A stretch of DNA of 38,991 nt, taken from contig CAPQSW010000025.1 of assembly GCA_948688495.1 (NCBI GenBank), forward strand, positions 1 to 38,991, given 5' to 3'. The first letter of the stretch is position 1. Every line of letters begins with the position of its first letter. Source of the DNA: an uncultured Lachnospiraceae bacterium. Lineage in GTDB: Bacteria > Bacillota > Clostridia > Lachnospirales > Lachnospiraceae. Shown in pieces: positions 25,998 through 35,287 of this stretch. Made by a program: the position numbers and the translations under genes. The notes below the pieces were generated by a model, which was not told the DNA's origin, made no database searches, and worked only from the letters and a program-made list of their open reading frames with translations.

Positions 25998-27053
25998 TCA
26001 TAAAATCTGACGCCTCCTGAGCTGTCCACAGGCGCCATCAATGTCCCTTCCCATTTCCCTTCTAATTGTCGCTGTTATTCCACACCCCTCCAGCTTTGCC
26101 TTAAAATTCATGACCGCCTGGGGATTGGACTGCACATAATCCCGTTCTTCAATAGGGTTTACCGGGATAAGGTTTACATGGCAGTTTAGTCCCTTTATCA
26201 GCGCGGCAAGCTGCACAGCATCCTCTGTCTTATCATTCACGCCGCCCAAAAGACTGTACTCAAAGGTAATCCTCCGCCCAGTCTTATCAAAGTACTCCCT
26301 GCACGCCTCAATCAACTCATGGATGTCATAACGTTTTGCCACAGGCATCAGCTTTAGACGCTTTTCCTGCGAAGAAGCGTGAAGTGAAACCGCCAGGGTA
26401 ATCTGCAGTCTTTCTTCGGCAAGCCTGCGCATATTCGGCACAATCCCGCAGGTAGAAACTGTAATATTCCGCTGGCTGATATTAAGGCCGTTTTCATCTG
26501 ATATAAGCTGGAGGAATTTCAGCAGATGATCATAATTATCCAATGGCTCGCCGGTTCCCATTACAACCACGTGGGACACCCGCTCCCCGATATCCTCCTG
26601 AATCCTGTAAATCTGTTCAAGCATTTCTGCCGGTGTCAGATTCCGCACCAGCCCATCCAGTGTGGAGGCGCAGAATCGGCATCCCATACGGCATCCCGCC
26701 TGGGATGAGATGCATACACTGTTGCCGTGCCTGTATTTCATGCGCACACTCTCAATCATATTATCATCCGAAAGCTTAAAAAGATATTTTGCTGTCTCAT
26801 CTAACTGGGAGCGCTGCACCATCGCCTGCTGCAAAACCGTAAGGCTGCAGCTATCCTTTAATTTTTCTTTGCATACATTTGAAATATTTGTCATCTCATC
26901 AAAAGAGGACACATGCCTGACATGCATCCACTGGTAAATCTGCTTTGCCCGGAAAGGTTTCTCTCCCAGTGACAAGACAAATTCTGTAAGCTCCTCCTGA
27001 TTCAATGACTTAATATCCTGTTTTATATCATGAATGGACAATGCCTGCCCCAT
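25998..27053 (-). CDS. rlmN: 23S rRNA / tRNA adenine-C2 methyltransferase
   Basis: A 351-residue radical-SAM enzyme that methylates A2503 of 23S rRNA and A37 of some tRNAs at C2. The iron-sulfur cysteines are in CRMGCRFC (121, 125, 128), GTGEPLDNYD binds SAM, and the C-terminal catalytic Cys342 is in DGACGQL. It has the RlmN rather than the Cfr pattern. The start at 27053 is chosen for GAGGCGG and the 13-base gap after rsmB; the frame is open 32 codons further up inside rsmB. Confidence 0.95.
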   Translation of the reverse strand: MGQALSIHDIKQDIKSLNQEELTEFVLSLGEKPFRAKQIYQWMHVRHVSSFDEMTNISNVCKEKLKDSCSLTVLQQAMVQRSQLDETAKYLFKLSDDNMIESVRMKYRHGNSVCISSQAGCRMGCRFCASTLDGLVRNLTPAEMLEQIYRIQEDIGERVSHVVVMGTGEPLDNYDHLLKFLQLISDENGLNISQRNITVSTCGIVPNMRRLAEERLQITLAVSLHASSQEKRLKLMPVAKRYDIHELIEACREYFDKTGRRITFEYSLLGGVNDKTEDAVQLAALIKGLNCHVNLIPVNPIEERDYVQSNPQAVMNFKAKLEGCGITATIRREMGRDIDGACGQLRRRQIL

Positions 27054-27066
27054 AATTACCGCCTCT

Positions 27067-28410
27067 TTATTTTCTTCGTAATTTTGCCAGGAAAAACCCA
27101 TCATTTTTCCCTTTTTCCGGAAGAATCTGTTTCTGTCTTTCCAAGACAAACTCAGGGTGCTCCTGTAAAAACCATTTCACGTTCTTCTCATTTTCCACCG
27201 TATTGATGGTACATGTGCTGTACATCAATATCCCCTGTGGTTTCACATACTGCTGCACGGTATGTAAAATTTCCCGCTGCAGTTCACACAGCGCACCGCA
27301 GTCTTTTGAAGTAATCCTGTATTTTATGTCTGCTTTCCTGCCAAGCACGCCCAGCCCGGAGCAGGGAAGGTCTGCCACTACAATATCTGCTTTTCCTATC
27401 CGCGTCTCATCCAAGAGCCTTGCGTCCGCCTGTACTGCACGGATATTTGCAAACCCGCATCGGTCAATGTTCTCCTGGATAATGGAAACTTTGGCCTCTG
27501 TGAGATCCCTAGCCTCTACCATACCAAAGGCCGAAATCCCATGCTCTGCATTTCCTCCATTTTCTGCCTCCCAGAGCATCTGTGCCATATGAATGCTTTT
27601 GCCGCCGGGAGCCGCGCAGACATCGAGAATATAATCTCCTGCCTTGGGCTCGGCCCAAAGAGCCACCTGCATAGAACTTACATCCTGTACATAAAATTTC
27701 CCTTCACGGAATGCGGCAATCCCTCCCAGAAAATCATAATCTTCCAGATAAAGCGCATCTTTCATGCCCGCATTATCCCGGACAGTAATCCCCTGCGCCA
27801 TAAGCTCCCCCATGAGCTCCTCCTTTGTCGTCTTCTGGGTATTGACGCGGACAGAGGTCGGGGCTTTCGTAAGAAACGCCTCCATAAATTCTTCCATCTG
27901 CCCCATGGTATAAGATTCTCCCCACATCTGTAAAATCCATTCCGGCATGGAATACTTTACAGAAAGGTAGCGCACAGGTTCCCTCTCCCGGTGAGGCAGG
28001 ACAATACCCGAAAGATTGCGGCTGATGCTTCTTAATACACCATTTACAAAACCCTTTAGGTTGCGAAATCCCCGTTTTTGTGCCAGCTTTACCGCCTCAT
28101 TGCATGTGGCGGACGCTGGTATGGCATCCATGAATTTGAGCTCATACACGCTGCTTCTCAAAATACAGCGGATGACTGGTTTCATTTTATTTACCTTTAC
28201 GCTGGAAAACTGCCCTATGACATAATCAATCCATATCATATGCTCTAATGTCCCCTCGCATACGCGCTTTAGAAAACTTCGCTCCTGCTTTGTAAGGTAC
28301 TGGTATTTTTCCAGCATTCCCCGAATGACAACATGGCTGTATTCATGATCCTTTGTCACAGCAAGAAGGACTTCCAATACCAGTTCCCGCAAATTTACAT
28401 CAGTCGTCAT
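27067..28410 (-). CDS. rsmB: 16S rRNA cytosine-C5 methyltransferase RsmB
   Basis: A 447-residue enzyme that makes m5C967 in 16S rRNA. An N-terminal NusB-like RNA-binding domain (about 1-140, with LTKQERSFLKRVCEGTLEH) precedes the methyltransferase domain. That domain has the SAM site DVCAAPGGKSIHMAQ, the first catalytic cysteine in DLPCSGLGVLGRK, and the second in MYSTCTINTVENE. The start at 28410, after GGTGG, overlaps the yugP-like gene by 11 bases; a longer upstream reading is unlikely. Confidence 0.95.
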   Translation of the reverse strand: MTTDVNLRELVLEVLLAVTKDHEYSHVVIRGMLEKYQYLTKQERSFLKRVCEGTLEHMIWIDYVIGQFSSVKVNKMKPVIRCILRSSVYELKFMDAIPASATCNEAVKLAQKRGFRNLKGFVNGVLRSISRNLSGIVLPHREREPVRYLSVKYSMPEWILQMWGESYTMGQMEEFMEAFLTKAPTSVRVNTQKTTKEELMGELMAQGITVRDNAGMKDALYLEDYDFLGGIAAFREGKFYVQDVSSMQVALWAEPKAGDYILDVCAAPGGKSIHMAQMLWEAENGGNAEHGISAFGMVEARDLTEAKVSIIQENIDRCGFANIRAVQADARLLDETRIGKADIVVADLPCSGLGVLGRKADIKYRITSKDCGALCELQREILHTVQQYVKPQGILMYSTCTINTVENEKNVKWFLQEHPEFVLERQKQILPEKGKNDGFFLAKLRRK

Positions 28411-29107
28411 TTCTTCCACCAAACAAAAGCACAAGCCGCAGCAACTGTAAGATCGCCGAAGCAGCCCCCGCCACATATGTCAGGGCGGCCGCTTTAAGGA
28501 CTTTCCTTGTTCCTTTCAGCTCCTGTGAATCTAAAATTCCTGTTTCCCCTAAAATGTGTACTGCACGCCTTGAAGCATTAAGCTCAACCGGAAGCGTCAC
28601 AAGCTGAAACATCACGGCAAGTGAAAAGCATAGTATCCCAATATCAATCAAAAGTGTTCCCGTGTGGCTGTTGATAAATAATCCTATGACAATCAACGGC
28701 CACGCAGCTGCAGAACCGAAATTTGCCACTGGAACAATCGCACCACGGATGGTCAAAGGCGCATAAGATTTCTGGTGCTGGATGGCATGTCCGCATTCAT
28801 GCGCCGCCACTCCCACAGCCGCCACAGAGGCCGAGCCATACGTACTGTCTGAAAGCCTCAGCACCTTATTCCTTGGATCATAATGGTCTGTCAGATCCCC
28901 GGAAACATGCTGGACACTCACGTCATCAATCCCTGCGGCACGCAAAATGCGTTCCGCCGCCTGGGCTCCGGTCATCCCCGACATGCTCCGCACCCGGTCA
29001 TACTTACGGAACGTGCTCTTTACCCTTGCCGATGCTGCCAGACAGATAACAGCTCCAATAATTACTAAAATATACGTTGGGTCAAAATAAAATCCATAAT
29101 ACGGCAT
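28400..29107 (-). CDS. YugP-like neutral zinc metallopeptidase
   Basis: A 235-residue membrane protease of the YugP family. An N-terminal helix is followed by a cytoplasmic or surface region with the zinc motif HECGHAIQHQ, then two or three hydrophobic helices near the C terminus. The pattern VLRLSDSTYGSASVAAVGVAAHECGH is typical of the family (described in parts). Its physiological substrates are poorly known. AAAGGAG sits nine bases before the ATG at 29107; a TTG at 29113 is too close to that site. It regularly sits between fmt and rsmB in Clostridia, as here. Confidence 0.92.
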   Translation of the reverse strand: MPYYGFYFDPTYILVIIGAVICLAASARVKSTFRKYDRVRSMSGMTGAQAAERILRAAGIDDVSVQHVSGDLTDHYDPRNKVLRLSDSTYGSASVAAVGVAAHECGHAIQHQKSYAPLTIRGAIVPVANFGSAAAWPLIVIGLFINSHTGTLLIDIGILCFSLAVMFQLVTLPVELNASRRAVHILGETGILDSQELKGTRKVLKAAALTYVAGAASAILQLLRLVLLFGGRNDD

Positions 29108-29113
29108 ATGCAA

Positions 29114-30055
29114 TTACTCCTTTCCAAGCCTGCACCCCATTTGCACGGAACATCCGCGCAGAAATGCATCGACGGTCATGCGTTTCTTTCCTTCTAACTG
29201 TACCTCTAACAGCCTTAAAAGTCCCTGTCCGGTCTGAACAAGCAGGCTGTCTTTTGTCACCTCACAAACGGTTCCAGGCTCCATATGGACGTCTTCAGGC
29301 TGCCCTTGCACAGATGCTTTCCAAATCTTTAATGTCTTTCCATTCAGATGCGTATACGCGCTCGGCCAGGGATTCAGACCGCGGATAAGACGCTCCAATT
29401 CTTCCGCCGCCTTCTTCCAGTCAATCTGCCCAAGCTGCTTTTTTATCATCTTCGTATGCGTGGCCAAATCATCGTCCTGCGGCGTATATCTGGCGGTTCC
29501 ATTTTCAATCGCTGTAAGCGTTCTGACACAAAGCTCCGCCCCGGTCTGCGCAAGACGTTCAAACAGGCTGCCTCCCGTTTCCCCAGGCGTAAGGGCTACT
29601 TCCTCTCTCATTATTATATCTCCGGTATCAAGCCCCTCGTCCATGCGCATTGTTGTCACTCCCGTAATCTGCTCACCGTTGATGACTGCCCACTGGATAG
29701 GCGCTGCCCCGCGGTATTTCGGTAACAGGGAAGCATGAACATTCACGCATCCATACTTTGGCATTGCGAGGATTTCCTTCGGAAGAATCTGCCCGAAAGC
29801 CACTACTACAATAATGTCTGCCTCGTAACTTTTCAGGTGTTCAATACAAGCTTCCTCCCTGACCTTCACGGGCTGGTACACCTCAATGCCATGCGCTTTC
29901 GCTGCCTCCTTGACCGGCGGAAACTGCATGGATTTCCCCCGGCCTTTCGGCTTATCCGGCTGGGTAACTGCCAGCGTAACCTCATGCCCTGCCTTAATTA
30001 ATGCCTCCAGGGTCCCCACGGAAAAATCCGGTGTCCCCATAAAGATTATTTTCAT
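29114..30055 (-). CDS. fmt: Methionyl-tRNA formyltransferase
   Basis: A 313-residue enzyme that formylates initiator Met-tRNA with 10-formyl-tetrahydrofolate. N-terminal IIFMGTPDFSVGTLEAL, catalytic-region NVHASLLPKYRGAAPIQWAV and GVTTMRMDEGLDTGDI are all present. The C-terminal OB-like tRNA-binding domain (about 205-313) is complete. Its ATG overlaps the def stop by 4 bases, coupling formylation to deformylation. Confidence 0.97.
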   Translation of the reverse strand: MKIIFMGTPDFSVGTLEALIKAGHEVTLAVTQPDKPKGRGKSMQFPPVKEAAKAHGIEVYQPVKVREEACIEHLKSYEADIIVVVAFGQILPKEILAMPKYGCVNVHASLLPKYRGAAPIQWAVINGEQITGVTTMRMDEGLDTGDIIMREEVALTPGETGGSLFERLAQTGAELCVRTLTAIENGTARYTPQDDDLATHTKMIKKQLGQIDWKKAAEELERLIRGLNPWPSAYTHLNGKTLKIWKASVQGQPEDVHMEPGTVCEVTKDSLLVQTGQGLLRLLEVQLEGKKRMTVDAFLRGCSVQMGCRLGKE

Positions 30056-30528
30056 TCGTCTTCCTCCTCGTAAACTGCTTCATGCAATCCGTCCTCTACC
30101 TTCTCCACATACATATGCCCCTCTAAATGTTCAATCTCATGGCAGAATGCACGTGCTAAAAGTTCCTCTCCCTCCAACACCACACGCTCCATATCCTCAT
30201 TCCACGCCTCTATTTTCACATACATTGGACGTGTCACAATCCCATATTTTCCCGGAACGCTTAAGCAGGCTTCCTCCCCTGTCTGTTCCCCGCTGGATTC
30301 TAAAAGACGTGGATTGATCAGCACAATAGGGCCTTCTCCTATATCAACCACGACTACGCGCTTTAGCACGCCCACCTGGGGCGCCGCAAGCCCTACACCG
30401 TTCGCCTCATACATTGTATCCAGCATATCCTCAATCAATAACCGTATTCTGGGCGTTAACAGCTTAATCTCCCTGCATTTTTTTGTCAATATCTCGTCAC
30501 CCATTTGACGGATGTTCCGCACTGCCAT
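30052..30528 (-). CDS. def: Peptide deformylase
   Basis: A 158-residue metal enzyme removing the N-formyl group from new proteins. Motif 1 GVGLAAPQVG, motif 2 EACLSVPG with the metal Cys, and motif 3 HEIEHLEGHMY with the metal histidines and catalytic Glu. Two deviations from the usual EGCLS and HEIDHL are conservative (G to A, D to E). The acidic tail ends YEEEDE. The start at 30528 follows GAGGAGG. Confidence 0.95.
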   Translation of the reverse strand: MAVRNIRQMGDEILTKKCREIKLLTPRIRLLIEDMLDTMYEANGVGLAAPQVGVLKRVVVVDIGEGPIVLINPRLLESSGEQTGEEACLSVPGKYGIVTRPMYVKIEAWNEDMERVVLEGEELLARAFCHEIEHLEGHMYVEKVEDGLHEAVYEEEDE

Positions 30529-30566
30529 ATCATTTCCTCCTCTTGTATTCATTCTATGCGCATTGG

Positions 30567-32810
30567 CTAAAACCCATTCATGGGGTCAAAATCAAATTGT
30601 ACCGCCACGTTCCGAAACTCCCGGTGGCTGTTTATGAACTGTTCTAATACATCTTTCATATGAACCAGCGTCCCATACTCCTGATGTTTAAAATACAGCA
30701 CCCGCCGGTAAATATCCTTAATCTTTGCAACTGCAGCATCTGCCGGGCCTATCATATAAAGCCCTGGTAACCTGCCCTTATCCTGCGCCTGCTGAATCTT
30801 TTTTGCCAGAAGCTCCATACTAAGGAACGCAGTCATCTCATCTGCAGATGCAGTCATCATCACCATCATATGGCCGCAAGGCGGATAATGCATCAAATTC
30901 CTGTAAGCTGTCTCCGTCTCGTAAAATTTATAATAATCCTGTTTTGCCGCCAGCTTTATGGCATAATGCTCTGGACTGTATGTCTGTATAACGACCTCGC
31001 CGGGAAACTTCCCACGCCCGGCACGTCCGGCCGCCTGGGTAATCAATTGGAATGTCCGCTCTGGTCCATGAAAATCACTGACGTGTAAGGACAAATCTGC
31101 CGCCAGCACTCCCACCAGTGTTACATTGGGGAAATCATGCCCTTTGACAATCATCTGAGTCCCAATTAAAATATCTGCCTCCTGGTTGGCAAAGGTGGAT
31201 AAAATTTTCTCGTAGCCGTCTTTCCTGCGGGTCGTATCAAAATCCATACGAAGCACCCTGGTCCCGGGGAAACGTTTTTTTACTACTTCTTCTATCTTCT
31301 GGGTGCCCGCCTTAAAGCCGCCGATATACTTGGATCCGCACTCTGGGCAGGATGTTACCATCTCCTGCGTATATCCGCAATAATGGCATACCATGCTGCC
31401 CCCTGCGTGCTGGCTTAAAGATACATCACAATGAGGACATTTCATGACATGGCCGCAGGCACGGCAGGATACAAAGCCTGCAAGTCCACGGCGGTTAATA
31501 AACAGCATAATCTGCTGATGGTTCTTCAAACGCTGTTCCATAAGCTCCTGCAGTTTCTCACTCAGTATCGAACGGTTTCCCCTCCTTAATTCTTCCCTTA
31601 AATCCACCGTATAACACTCTGGCAAAGGTTTTTCCTCAATTCTTTTCTCCAGCTCCAAAAGCTTATATTCGCCGCTCCTCGCATGGTAGAAGCTCTCAAT
31701 CGAGGGAGTTGCAGAGCCTAAAATCACGCTTGCACCTGCCATCCTTGCCCGTTCAACCGCCGTTTCCCTTGCGTGGTACCTGGGCATAGTCTCGCTTTTA
31801 TAGCTTGTCTCATGTTCTTCATCTATGATAATTATTCCCAAATTGGAAAAAGGCGTAAACAATGCAGAACGCGGACCAATCATTACATCCAGTTCCCCAT
31901 TCTTTGCCCGCTCAAACTGGTCGTACCGCTCTCCCAGTGACATTTTGGAATTTAGAATGGATACGCGATCTCCAAACCGCTGATAAAAACGGAGTACTGT
32001 CTGATATGTGAGGGCAATCTCTGGGATCAGCACAATTGCCTGTCTGCCGGCACCTGTAATTTTCTCAATAATTTCTATGTACACGGCCGTCTTACCACTG
32101 CCAGTAACGCCGCGTAGCAGATAAGTATGGTACTGCTCCTTAGAAAAATCCTGCCAAACCTGTTCCACAATCCTTTTCTGCCCCTCATTCAACACAGGAC
32201 GCGTCCCCCCCTGCTCCATCTCGCCCAATGGATTGCGATAGGTACGTTTCTCCTCAACGGTAAGGATTCCCAACCCCTCCATCGCACGGATGACCGATGC
32301 TGTCATATGGAGTCTGCGGGTAACAACCTCATAGGGCAGAGGACTTTGTTCTATCAGGCTGGACAAAAGCCTTGCCCTTGCGGTGTTGTGCTTTTTTTCA
32401 AATGAAGCCAGCCATTCGGCTGCCTTTTTTTGCCCTATTGCCAGGCGGACCAGCCGCTGTTTTTTTACGGCTGTCTTCTGTTTAATCGGCAATACGGTCC
32501 GAAGCGCCTGATTCATGGTTGCGCCATAATTCTTCCTCATCCATCCTGCCAGGGCAATCAACTGAGATTCAATGGGAATACTGTCCTTTACCACTCCTGT
32601 GATTTCCTTTAATCTGGAAACTTCATACGCAGGGGTATCCGTCAGTTCCACAATATACCCTGTACTCCTACGGTTTCCATTGCCAAAAGGAATCTCTACC
32701 TGCATCCCTATGGTAAGATTCCCCTGCAGTTCTCCCGGCACCTTATACTGAAATGTCTTATCCAGTTTTTCATGTGAAATGTCTATTATGACATTAGCAT
32801 ATTTTGCCAT
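30567..32810 (-). CDS. priA: Primosomal protein N' (replication-restart helicase)
   Basis: A 747-residue 3'-to-5' helicase that reloads the replisome at stalled forks. N-terminal DNA-binding domain (about 1-200), Walker A GVTGSGKTAVYIE, Walker B IIIDEEHETSYKS, zinc-binding cysteines in the region of CRACGHVMKCPHC through CPECGSKYIG inserted in the second helicase lobe, and motif VI TQAAGRAGRG. Full length. It lies 8 bases after murE and 38 before def, the standard clostridial order. Confidence 0.97.
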   Translation of the reverse strand: MAKYANVIIDISHEKLDKTFQYKVPGELQGNLTIGMQVEIPFGNGNRRSTGYIVELTDTPAYEVSRLKEITGVVKDSIPIESQLIALAGWMRKNYGATMNQALRTVLPIKQKTAVKKQRLVRLAIGQKKAAEWLASFEKKHNTARARLLSSLIEQSPLPYEVVTRRLHMTASVIRAMEGLGILTVEEKRTYRNPLGEMEQGGTRPVLNEGQKRIVEQVWQDFSKEQYHTYLLRGVTGSGKTAVYIEIIEKITGAGRQAIVLIPEIALTYQTVLRFYQRFGDRVSILNSKMSLGERYDQFERAKNGELDVMIGPRSALFTPFSNLGIIIIDEEHETSYKSETMPRYHARETAVERARMAGASVILGSATPSIESFYHARSGEYKLLELEKRIEEKPLPECYTVDLREELRRGNRSILSEKLQELMEQRLKNHQQIMLFINRRGLAGFVSCRACGHVMKCPHCDVSLSQHAGGSMVCHYCGYTQEMVTSCPECGSKYIGGFKAGTQKIEEVVKKRFPGTRVLRMDFDTTRRKDGYEKILSTFANQEADILIGTQMIVKGHDFPNVTLVGVLAADLSLHVSDFHGPERTFQLITQAAGRAGRGKFPGEVVIQTYSPEHYAIKLAAKQDYYKFYETETAYRNLMHYPPCGHMMVMMTASADEMTAFLSMELLAKKIQQAQDKGRLPGLYMIGPADAAVAKIKDIYRRVLYFKHQEYGTLVHMKDVLEQFINSHREFRNVAVQFDFDPMNGF

Positions 32811-32818
32811 CTTGCCAC

Positions 32819-34288
32819 CTATCCCTGTTGCAGCTTTGCTAATACTTCCTGAATCAGCACGCGCTCATCCATAGGATATTTCTTACCTTCAATTTCCTGA
32901 TAATCCTCATGTCCCTTACCTGCAAGGACAATCACGTCCCCTGGCTGGCCATTTTCAATCACATAGCGGATAGCCTCTTTCCTGTCAGGGATTTCCACGT
33001 ATTTCCCCTCTGTCTTTGCCATTCCAGTCTTAATGTCATCTATAATTGCCTGAGGTTTCTCAAATCTTGGATTGTCCGAAGTGATAACTGTTAAATCAGC
33101 GAGCTTTCCAGACACTTCACCCATTTCATACCGGCGCAGTTTGGAACGGTTTCCCCCGCAGCCAAACAGACAGACCAGCCGGGTGGGTTCATATTCTTTC
33201 AAAGTCGTAAGAAGGCTCTGAAGGCTCATGGCATTGTGGGCATAATCTATCATCAGCGTAAAATCGTCCGATACCTTCACCATCTCAATCCTGCCCTTGA
33301 CCTTTGCCTCTCTTAGCGCACGTTTCATATCGTTTTCACTTACCTCAAAATGACGGCAGACAGCAATCGCCGTCAGGGAATTATAAATACTGAATTTGCC
33401 CGGTACATCGATCTCAATCTGTGTATTCACCAAACCTTCCGCCTGATAGGACACACCCAGATATCCTGGTTTCTTCACCAGCTTGGGATTCCTAGCCCTA
33501 AGGTCTGCATCTTCCCCAAATCCAAATGTCTCTAATGCGCAGGTATGACCCTTTAACACTTTCTCCCAGTGTTTGTCGTCCACATTAACGATCCCTGTTT
33601 TACACTGCCTGAATAATAACCCCTTGCAGCTCATATATTCTTCAAAAGAGGCGTGCTCGCCTGGTCCGATGTGGTCCGGTTCCATATTGGTAAATATGCC
33701 GATTTCAAAAGGAATGCCTGCCGTGCGGTGCATCATAAGCCCCTGGGAGGACACCTCCATCACCACGCATTCACAGCCTGCTTCCAGCATCTGTTGGAAA
33801 TAATTCTGTATCACCCAGGATTCCGGCGTCGTATTGTTTGCAGGAATCACTTTATCCCCGATGACAGCCTCTATGGTGCCAATCAGTCCCACCTTGTAGC
33901 CGGCATTTTCCAGTATGGATTTTATCATGTAAGTAGTAGTCGTCTTGCCTTTTGTTCCCGTAATCCCGATTACCTTTAATTTCTCTGCCGGATAATGGAA
34001 CCAGGCACAGGATAAAAGGGCAAGCCCATACCGGCTGTCCGCCACTTTAATTACCGTGACATTTTCCGGCGCCTCCACATCCTCCTGCACCAATACTGCG
34101 CTGGCGCCTTTTGCCGCCACTTCCTCCACAAAGGTATGCCCGTCCACAACCGTGCCCTTAATACAGACAAACAGACATCCCGGCACCACCTTGCGGGAAT
34201 CATATACCAGTTCTGTAACCTCTATCTCTGCGCTGCCTTGCAACACCGTATAGTCCAGGCGTTTTAGCAGTTTCTCCAATCGTTCCAT
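32819..34288 (-). CDS. murE: UDP-MurNAc-tripeptide synthetase (mDAP-adding)
   Basis: A 489-residue Mur ligase that adds the third amino acid of the peptidoglycan stem. ATP site GITGTKGKTTTTYMI, TTPESWVIQNYF for substrate binding, a carbamylated-Lys region near GLLFRQC, and DNPR in TSDNPRF, the signature for meso-diaminopimelate. Full length. The ATG at 34288 is preferred over one at 34294 because AGAGG is then seven bases away. First gene of the long core operon, with its own promoter. Confidence 0.95.
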   Translation of the reverse strand: MERLEKLLKRLDYTVLQGSAEIEVTELVYDSRKVVPGCLFVCIKGTVVDGHTFVEEVAAKGASAVLVQEDVEAPENVTVIKVADSRYGLALLSCAWFHYPAEKLKVIGITGTKGKTTTTYMIKSILENAGYKVGLIGTIEAVIGDKVIPANNTTPESWVIQNYFQQMLEAGCECVVMEVSSQGLMMHRTAGIPFEIGIFTNMEPDHIGPGEHASFEEYMSCKGLLFRQCKTGIVNVDDKHWEKVLKGHTCALETFGFGEDADLRARNPKLVKKPGYLGVSYQAEGLVNTQIEIDVPGKFSIYNSLTAIAVCRHFEVSENDMKRALREAKVKGRIEMVKVSDDFTLMIDYAHNAMSLQSLLTTLKEYEPTRLVCLFGCGGNRSKLRRYEMGEVSGKLADLTVITSDNPRFEKPQAIIDDIKTGMAKTEGKYVEIPDRKEAIRYVIENGQPGDVIVLAGKGHEDYQEIEGKKYPMDERVLIQEVLAKLQQG

Positions 34289-34324
34289 GCTCATTCCTCT
34301 TTTCTTACCATGCGTATTCAGTTT

Positions 34325-34353
34325 ATTATATGATATATCTAAGATTTTGGCAA
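34325..34353 (-). promoter_or_regulatory. Promoter of the murE-priA-def-fmt operon
   Basis: On the minus strand TTGCCA (34348-34353) and TATAAT (34325-34330) are separated by 17 bases, 37 bases before the murE start. Confidence 0.65.
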
Positions 34354-34398
34354 GTTAAGAGATTTCGATATTTCTGAATACAGGCAAATCGTATTTAC

Positions 34399-34426
34399 TT
34401 GAAAAAGCTGTGAAATCTGATATAAT
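34399..34426 (+). promoter_or_regulatory. Promoter of the DUF4234-DUF2752 pair
   Basis: TTGAAA (34399-34404), a 16-base spacer and TATAAT (34421-34426), 62 bases before the DUF4234 start. The leader contains the palindrome ACAACTTGTTGT (34460-34471) just before the ribosome site. Confidence 0.65.
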
Positions 34427-34488
34427 ATAGCAGAAATGAAAAATTGACAACATGAAATAACAACTTGTTGTGCGAAAGGAGCAAATTT

Positions 34489-34830
34489 ATGATTCAACGC
34501 AGAGAAATTGCCGTATGCATTATCTTATCCATCGTGACATGCGGTATCTATGGCATCTATTGGTTTATCTGTCTGACTGACGACACCAATACAATTTCCG
34601 GAAGAATGGGGGATACCTCGGGCGTCGTTGCGTTCCTGCTCTCCCTGGTAACCTGTAATATTTACGGTCTGTACTGGGCATATAAGCAGGGGGAAAAGAT
34701 TGACGAGGCAAAATCCAGCCACGGCATTCCCTCTAGCAGTAGCAGCATCGCCTATCTTCTGCTGTGCCTGTTCGGGTTTTCCATTGTAGCATATGCGCTC
34801 ATGCAGAACGACCTGAATAAGCTGGCATAG
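34489..34830 (+). CDS. DUF4234 membrane protein
   Basis: A 113-residue protein with three hydrophobic helices. Two internal repeats, LSIVTCGIYGIYWFICL and LSLVTCNIYGLYWAYKQ, give the TCGIYxxYW motif of DUF4234. The function of the family is unknown. AAAGGAG precedes the ATG at 34489; the in-frame codons upstream lack a better site. It is followed two bases later by the DUF2752 gene. Confidence 0.85.
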   Translation: MIQRREIAVCIILSIVTCGIYGIYWFICLTDDTNTISGRMGDTSGVVAFLLSLVTCNIYGLYWAYKQGEKIDEAKSSHGIPSSSSSIAYLLLCLFGFSIVAYALMQNDLNKLA

Positions 34831-34832
34831 TC

Positions 34833-35213
34833 ATGAAAACAAAGCGTCTGGTGCGAATTATTACATATATGTTTTGCATCACAATGGCGGGTCTTGTGTA
34901 CGGCATCTTTGTCCGCTGCACAGGACTCGCTGTTCCATGCCCAATCCGTACGCTTACTGGGCTGAAATGCCCGGGCTGCGGTGTCACGGGCATGTGCGTG
35001 GCATTGCTGCACCTTGATTTCAAGGCGGCTTTCTATTGCCATCCTATGCTCTTTGTTCTGCTTATACCGCTTCTATGTGTCTGTGTGGGAAGCGCACGGA
35101 CTTATGTGAGGGATGGTTCCTGGCAGCTGAAGCGCTGGCAGAATATCATCTTATATACCAGCATTATGCTTCTTATAGCATACAGCGTAGTACGCAATGT
35201 TTTCGGAATATAA
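34833..35213 (+). CDS. DUF2752 membrane protein
   Basis: A 126-residue protein with three predicted helices and the DUF2752 signature: CPIRTLTGLKCPGCGVTGM, a cysteine cluster at the membrane surface, after the first helix. The function is unknown; the Cys pair CPGC suggests metal binding or a structural role. It starts two bases after the DUF4234 stop, with a weak ribosome site, so it is likely translated by coupling. A strong terminator follows. Confidence 0.85.
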   Translation: MKTKRLVRIITYMFCITMAGLVYGIFVRCTGLAVPCPIRTLTGLKCPGCGVTGMCVALLHLDFKAAFYCHPMLFVLLIPLLCVCVGSARTYVRDGSWQLKRWQNIILYTSIMLLIAYSVVRNVFGI

Positions 35214-35215
35214 AG

Positions 35216-35266
35216 AATCGTGCAGGAAAACACTTCATTATGAAGGTTCTCCATGCACGATTTTTT
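35216..35266 (+). terminator. Rho-independent terminator of the DUF4234-DUF2752 operon
   Basis: AATCGTGCA (35216-35224) pairs with TGCACGATT (35254-35262), enclosing a second small stem CTTCAT/ATGAAG, and runs into six T (35261-35266). It lies between convergent genes and could also act on the symporter transcript. Confidence 0.85.
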
Positions 35267-35287
35267 AATGTGTACTATGTACTACAA

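Noticed and set aside
30250..30290. Inactive peptide deformylase because of EACLS and HEIEH
   Set aside because: The metal Cys, both His and the catalytic Glu are present; the changes are conservative.
34489..34700. Internal duplication in the DUF4234 gene as a DNA repeat
   Set aside because: The two TCxIYGxYW segments are similar only at protein level and are normal for the family.
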